This document shows, in pieces, positions 6,913 through 10,136 of a stretch of 10,136 bases of DNA. Made by a program: the position numbers and the translations under genes. The notes under the pieces were generated by a model that searched no databases, had not been told where the DNA came from, and saw only the letters and a list, made by a program, of their open reading frames with translations. The stretch's first letter is position 1. Each line of letters opens with the position of its first letter. The DNA is from Betaproteobacteria bacterium (GTDB taxonomy: Bacteria > Pseudomonadota > Gammaproteobacteria > Burkholderiales > Burkholderiaceae_C). The stretch is from positions 1 through 10,136 of the forward strand of contig CANFOR010000096.1 in the NCBI GenBank assembly GCA_947448675.1. Reading direction: 5' to 3'.

Positions 6913-7233
6913 ATGACTCATAACCGTATCAATTTAGGTGCCACCTTGCTGGCGCTCTGTGCGCTGCTGGGCTCTTGTCCCGCCATTGCGCAATCGGACA
7001 TGGCCCAGGCCCGCAGCCTGGCTGCAACATGTTCCAACTGTCATGGCACCAATGGTGTTGCCACCGTCGGCATGGTGCCACTTGCAGGCTACAACAAAGC
7101 TGATCTGGTGAAGAACATGAGCGACTTCAAATCGGGCACCCGCCCTGCGACGATCATGCATCAACTGTCTAAAGGGTACTCTGAAAGCCAAATAGAGGCC
7201 ATTGCCAGTTATTTTGCGGCTCAGAAAAAATAA
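6913..7233 (+). CDS. fccA: Small monoheme cytochrome c, likely cytochrome subunit of flavocytochrome c sulfide dehydrogenase (FccA/SoxE-like)
   Basis: This periplasmic class I cytochrome c probably takes electrons from the FAD subunit encoded just downstream. The 106-residue precursor has a Sec signal with cleavage near AIA|Q (26/27). The mature protein is about 80 residues with one heme site, CSNCH (40-44). The likely Met ligand is Met82 in the SGTRPATIM stretch (74-82), and a C-terminal helix (EAIASYFAAQ) completes the fold. GGAG (6904-6907) lies 5 bases before the ATG. The stop overlaps the AAGGA of the next gene, so the two are surely co-transcribed. Some FccA/SoxE subunits carry two hemes; this one has a single CxxCH. 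A free cytochrome c553-type carrier encoded next to fccB is the alternative, so the symbol rests on context. Confidence 0.8.
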   Translation: MTHNRINLGATLLALCALLGSCPAIAQSDMAQARSLAATCSNCHGTNGVATVGMVPLAGYNKADLVKNMSDFKSGTRPATIMHQLSKGYSESQIEAIASYFAAQKK

Positions 7234-7242
7234 GGAACTGCC

Positions 7243-8547
7243 ATGAAAAATTTCCCCAATAATGCAGCCAATCGTCGCCTTTTTGTTCAAACTGTCGCCA
7301 TGGGTGCAGCAGGTGCAGTAGCATTAACCGCTGGTTGTGCAACAGGCATTGGCAGCCGTGGCCCCAAAGTTGTCGTGATTGGGGGTGGATTTGGCGGTGC
7401 CACTGCGGCGAAATATGTGCGAATGTGGTCTGATTACGGCATCAACGTCACCCTGATAGAACCCAACGCTTCATTTGTTTCGTGCCCCATCTCCAACCTT
7501 GTGTTGGGTGGCAGCAAAAGCATGGCCGACATCACTGCGCCTTATGACAATTTAAGTAGACGCCATGGCGTGAACGTGGTGCAAGATACAGTCAGCAACA
7601 TCGATGTCGAAAAACGTCTGGTGAAACTCAGTAATGGCGGTGAACTTGCCTATGACAGATTGATTGTTTCCCCTGGTGTGGACTTCATGTGGGAGCTACT
7701 GCCCGGCATGGGCAAACCCGGTGCGCAAGACAAAGTACTGCACGCATGGAAGGCTGGCACCCAGACCGTTGCACTGCGCAAGCAACTTGAAGCCATGCCA
7801 GATGGTGGCGTTTACGCCATAAGCATTCCGCTGGCACCCTACCGCTGCCCACCCGGCCCGTACGAGCGAGCCTGCCAGATTGCCAACTATTTCAAAACTG
7901 CCAAGCCCAAATCTAAAGTACTGATTCTGGATGCAAATGACGATGTGACCTCCAAGGGCCCGCTGTTCAAAAAGGCGTGGGCTGAGCGCTACACTGGAAT
8001 AATTGAATACCGCCCTAAACACAACTTGGTAGACGTTGATGCTGCCAGCAATACGCTCAAATTCGAGTTCGACGAGGATGTGAGAGCTACAGTGTTGAAC
8101 GTGATTCCCTCCATGCGTGCCGGCGCAATTGCTGTCAAATCCGGCTTGGCCACGGCCAACAAACGCTGGTGTGAAGTTGACTTTTTGACGTTTGAATCCA
8201 AAGCCGCCAACAATGTCCACGTTCTGGGTGACTCCATACAAACTGCCGCCTTAATGCCAAAGTCAGGTCACATGGCAAATCAACATGCCAAAACCTGCGC
8301 TGCTGCTGTGGTCGCCCTCTTAGGAGGTAAAGCGGTGAACGACGCACCCATTTACAACAACACTTGCTACAGTTTTGTGAGTCCCAACGAGGTAATTCAC
8401 GTGAGCAGCGTGCACCGTTACGATGCGCAAAAGAAAACCATGTCGGTGGTGCCTGGTTCGGGCGGCGTTTCAGGCACGGCCAGTGCATTGGAAGGAGCTT
8501 ACGGCCTGGGTTGGGCCCAAAACATTTGGGCCGATACCTTGGGTTGA
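7243..8547 (+). CDS. fccB: FAD-binding sulfide dehydrogenase subunit of flavocytochrome c (FccB/SoxF)
   Basis: This flavoprotein oxidises sulfide to sulfur or polysulfide in the periplasm and passes electrons to its cytochrome partner. The 434-residue precursor has a Tat motif (NRRLF at 10-14) and a hydrophobic segment to about residue 32; Cys32 sits in a permissive lipobox (LTAGC). The FAD-binding Rossmann motif is VVVIGGGFGGATAAKY (43-58). Cys81 (SCPISN) is at the spacing expected for the covalent 8-alpha-cysteinyl FAD link. Cys202 (YRCPPGPYERA) and Cys375 (NNTCYSFV) are spaced from it much like the redox-active pair of the Allochromatium FccB. HVLGD (326-330) is the second FAD-contact motif, and the C-terminus has the family's dimerisation segment. 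The start is fixed by AAGGA 6 bases upstream. Sulfide:quinone reductase is less likely given the Tat signal and adjacent cytochrome gene. Confidence 0.93.
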   Translation: MKNFPNNAANRRLFVQTVAMGAAGAVALTAGCATGIGSRGPKVVVIGGGFGGATAAKYVRMWSDYGINVTLIEPNASFVSCPISNLVLGGSKSMADITAPYDNLSRRHGVNVVQDTVSNIDVEKRLVKLSNGGELAYDRLIVSPGVDFMWELLPGMGKPGAQDKVLHAWKAGTQTVALRKQLEAMPDGGVYAISIPLAPYRCPPGPYERACQIANYFKTAKPKSKVLILDANDDVTSKGPLFKKAWAERYTGIIEYRPKHNLVDVDAASNTLKFEFDEDVRATVLNVIPSMRAGAIAVKSGLATANKRWCEVDFLTFESKAANNVHVLGDSIQTAALMPKSGHMANQHAKTCAAAVVALLGGKAVNDAPIYNNTCYSFVSPNEVIHVSSVHRYDAQKKTMSVVPGSGGVSGTASALEGAYGLGWAQNIWADTLG

Positions 8548-8611
8548 TTGTCCGACACCCAAAAATGCCTTCAAAGCACAAGCCTCGTTAGGAGTTCGTT
8601 ACGTCAGATAC
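8548..8611. other. Convergent intergenic gap between fccB and the ABC ATPase gene
   Basis: This is a 64-base gap between two facing genes. It contains a short direct repeat (CGTTA twice near 8590) but no GC-rich stem followed by a T-run in either direction, so no intrinsic terminator can be supported. It is also where base composition begins to change toward the GC-richer right side. Confidence 0.5.
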
Positions 8612-9286
8612 TCAATCTGGCAGCAAGCACCCGGCCTCGATCACAATGCGCCGACCGCAGCGCGCAGCAATGGCTTTGTCGTGCGTTACCAACACCAAGG
8701 TGGTGCCCAGCTCGGTGTTGAGTTCCAGCATCAGCTGCATGATGCTCTCGCCGGTGGCAAAGTCTAGGCTGCCGGTGGGCTCGTCGGCCAGTAACACAGC
8801 GGGCTGCACCACAAAAGCGCGGGCCAAGGCCACACGCTGCTGCTCGCCGCCCGAGAGCACCTTGGGGTAGTGGTCCAGGCGCTGGCCCAGGCCCACGCGC
8901 ACTAGCATTTCGGTAGCAAGCTTGCGAGAGTCCTTGCGCGCTGCCAGCTCGAGCGGCAGCATCACGTTTTCCAGTGCGCTGAGGTTGCCCATGAGCTGAA
9001 AACTCTGGAACACAAAGCCAATTTTTTGCGCCCGCAAGGCGGCGCGGGCGTCTTCATTCAAAGCAAACAGCTCTTGCCCGGCCAAATGCACGGTGCCACG
9101 GGTGGGTGTGTCCAGCCCGGCAATGATGGACAAGAGCGTGCTTTTGCCCGAACCCGAAGCGCCCACGATGGCGGCGGTTTCGCGCGGTGCGAGCGCAAAG
9201 TCAATATCGCGCAAAATGGCCAAGGTGCCCGTGGAGTCGGTCACCGACTTGTCAAGATGTTCTACGCGGATGATGGATTCAAGCAT
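8612..9286 (-). CDS. ABC transporter ATP-binding protein, YbbA/LolD-like (MacB-type export ATPase)
   Basis: This 224-residue cytoplasmic ATPase has all nucleotide-binding motifs: Walker A GASGSGKST (42-50), Q-loop Gln94 in FVFQSF, signature LSGGEQQR (144-151), Walker B VLLADEP (164-170) with Glu169, and H-loop His202 in VTHD. The LSGGEQQR signature and overall length place it with the YbbA/LolD/MacB group, whose permease partners are mechanotransmission-type exporters. No permease gene follows it here; fccB is the next gene, facing it. An upstream in-frame extension to 9703 is rejected because it only reads antisense through the esterase gene; the ATG at 9286 begins MLESIIRVEHL, the normal domain opening. 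It is divergent from a tesA-like gene, the same arrangement as ybbA and tesA in Escherichia coli. Substrate unknown. Confidence 0.9.
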   Translation of the reverse strand: MLESIIRVEHLDKSVTDSTGTLAILRDIDFALAPRETAAIVGASGSGKSTLLSIIAGLDTPTRGTVHLAGQELFALNEDARAALRAQKIGFVFQSFQLMGNLSALENVMLPLELAARKDSRKLATEMLVRVGLGQRLDHYPKVLSGGEQQRVALARAFVVQPAVLLADEPTGSLDFATGESIMQLMLELNTELGTTLVLVTHDKAIAARCGRRIVIEAGCLLPD

Positions 9287-9302
9287 GGCAAATTTCAAAA
9301 GT

Positions 9303-10007
9303 ATGCGCAACTGTATCGTGCTCTGGGCTTTGGCCTGCGGCCTAGGGCTTTGTACTGGCGCGCCCGCGCAGGCCACGCCCACCATTGTGGTACTGGGCGA
9401 CTCACTCAGCGCCGAGTACGGCTTGCCGCGCGGCAGCGGTTGGGTGGCCTTGCTCGAGCAACGTCTTACTACTGAAAAGATAGCTGCTAACGTAGTCAAC
9501 GCGAGCATCAGCGGGGATACCACCTCTGGCGGGCGCTCGCGGCTGCCAGCCTTGCTGCAGCAGCAAAAGCCCAGCGTGGTGGTGATCGAACTGGGAGGCA
9601 ATGACGCGCTGCGTGGCCTGCCCCTGGCCAACACCCAGGCCAATTTGGCGGCCATGGTGCAAGCCAGCCAGCAGGCGGGGGCCAAGGTTTTGCTGCTGGG
9701 CATTCAGGTGCCGCCCAATTACGGCGCCGACTACAGCTACAAATTCGCCCTCAGTTTTAGCAGTGTGAGCACAGCAGCCAAGGTGCCCCTGGTGCCGTTT
9801 TTGTTAGCGGGCATTGCCGACGGGCCTGACGCTACAGCGCAGTTCCAGGCCGACCGGATCCACCCCAAGGCACAGGCGCATCCGCGCATCTTGGACAACG
9901 TTTGGCCCGCCTTGTTGCCGCTGCTGCGCCTGCCGCCCTCGTCGCCCCTAGCGCCACCAGCGCCCCTCAAGCGTAAGGCCCCGGTGCATTCGGCCAGCGT
10001 GCACTAG
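9303..10007 (+). CDS. tesA: GDSL/SGNH-family esterase, TesA-like arylesterase/lysophospholipase
   Basis: This is a periplasmic SGNH hydrolase of the TesA group (acyl-CoA thioesterase I, lysophospholipase L1, arylesterase). From the ATG at 9303 it has 234 residues with a Sec signal ending near AQA|T (24/25). Family blocks occur in order: VVLGDSLSAEYG (29-40, nucleophile Ser34), SISGDTTSGG (68-77, Gly71), ELGGNDALRG (96-105, Asn100) and ADRIHP (183-188, catalytic Asp184 and His187). The C-terminus has an unusual proline- and alanine-rich tail (about 210-234). The ATG at 9285 would add six residues and overlap the ATPase start codon on the other strand; no ribosome site separates the two choices. 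Upstream in-frame sequence back to 9093 is antisense to the ATPase gene and is discounted. True substrate cannot be told from sequence. Confidence 0.92.
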   Translation: MRNCIVLWALACGLGLCTGAPAQATPTIVVLGDSLSAEYGLPRGSGWVALLEQRLTTEKIAANVVNASISGDTTSGGRSRLPALLQQQKPSVVVIELGGNDALRGLPLANTQANLAAMVQASQQAGAKVLLLGIQVPPNYGADYSYKFALSFSSVSTAAKVPLVPFLLAGIADGPDATAQFQADRIHPKAQAHPRILDNVWPALLPLLRLPPSSPLAPPAPLKRKAPVHSASVH

Positions 10008-10017
10008 ACTCCAAGCC

Positions 10018-10136
10018 ATGAGCTTGCACACCCTCAGCGCCACCGATGCGCTGCATTCCCTAGACACCTACAGCGCCATCATCGACGCGCGCAGCGAAGA
10101 CGAATACGCGCTCGACCACCTGCCCCATGCCCTGAA
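10018..10136 (+). CDS. Rhodanese-domain protein, probably tRNA 2-selenouridine synthase MnmH/SelU (N-terminal fragment)
   Basis: Only the first 39 codons are present before the window ends. The sequence has the opening of a rhodanese fold: AIIDARSEDEYALDHLPHAL (positions 20-39), where the D-A/V-R-S-x-x-E-(F/Y) block and the H-(L/I)-P-x-A block are the hallmarks. This wording and the place directly after a tesA-type gene resemble MnmH/SelU, which replaces the sulfur of 2-thiouridine in tRNA with selenium. A single-domain rhodanese is possible. The catalytic cysteine and any P-loop lie outside the window. The start codon is 10 bases after the esterase stop, so the genes may be co-transcribed. 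Confidence 0.65.
   Translation, partial: MSLHTLSATDALHSLDTYSAIIDARSEDEYALDHLPHAL

Noticed and set aside
7696..8241. Minus-strand open frame of 181 codons opposite fccB
   Set aside because: It mirrors fccB codons, has no ribosome site or domain, and fccB itself is clearly coding.
8548..8611. Rho-independent terminator between convergent fccB and the ATPase gene
   Set aside because: Only 3- to 4-base stems can be formed, and no T-run follows on either strand.
9093..9302. N-terminal extension of the esterase back to 9093
   Set aside because: The added residues are antisense to the ATPase and would bury the signal peptide that starts at the ATG at 9303.
9287..9703. N-terminal extension of the ABC ATPase up to 9703
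   Set aside because: The extension is antisense to the esterase's catalytic region, and the ATPase domain begins normally at the ATG at 9286.

Overview
This window carries a nearly complete sulfur-compound oxidation (Sox) locus and the start of an unrelated neighbourhood. Gene content and flanking gene order (a tesA-type esterase divergent from a ybbA-type ATPase, followed by the start of an mnmH/selU-like gene) suggest a betaproteobacterium of the Burkholderiales, probably Comamonadaceae. That placement is inference from gene order and protein style; no 16S or other marker is present.

Layout. Positions 6615 down to 1, minus strand, form one tightly packed operon in the order ArsR-family regulator, soxC, soxD, soxY, soxZ, soxA, soxX, soxB; soxB runs off the left edge. 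The first three genes overlap, soxZ and soxA abut, and the other gaps are 23 to about 61 bases. Positions 6616-6912 are a divergent control region. Positions 6913-8547, plus strand, encode a small monoheme cytochrome c and an FAD-dependent sulfide dehydrogenase (fccA/fccB, also called soxE/soxF). From about 8610 rightward GC content rises and the genes are housekeeping-like: a lone ABC ATPase (minus), a GDSL esterase/thioesterase (plus) and a truncated rhodanese-domain gene (plus).

How the genes work together. SoxYZ carries the sulfur substrate on the cysteine of the SoxY C-terminal GGCGG arm. SoxAX loads thiosulfate onto SoxY, SoxB hydrolyses the sulfate group off, and SoxCD oxidises the remaining sulfane sulfur. 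Electrons leave through c-type cytochromes. Having soxCD predicts complete oxidation to sulfate rather than obligate storage of sulfur globules. FccAB adds periplasmic sulfide oxidation. All structural products except SoxZ have visible Sec, Tat or lipoprotein-type export signals; SoxZ presumably travels with Tat-exported SoxY.

The most interesting signal is regulatory. A perfect 8-6-8 inverted repeat (AATATAAG-N6-CTTATATT, 6627-6648) sits just upstream of the regulator gene. A degenerate copy with the same spacing (6850-6871) sits upstream of fccAB. One cysteine-containing ArsR-type repressor therefore probably controls both divergent operons, plausibly as a reactive-sulfur sensor. I found no RNA genes, CRISPR arrays, insertion sequences or convincing terminators, and no wholly unknown system.
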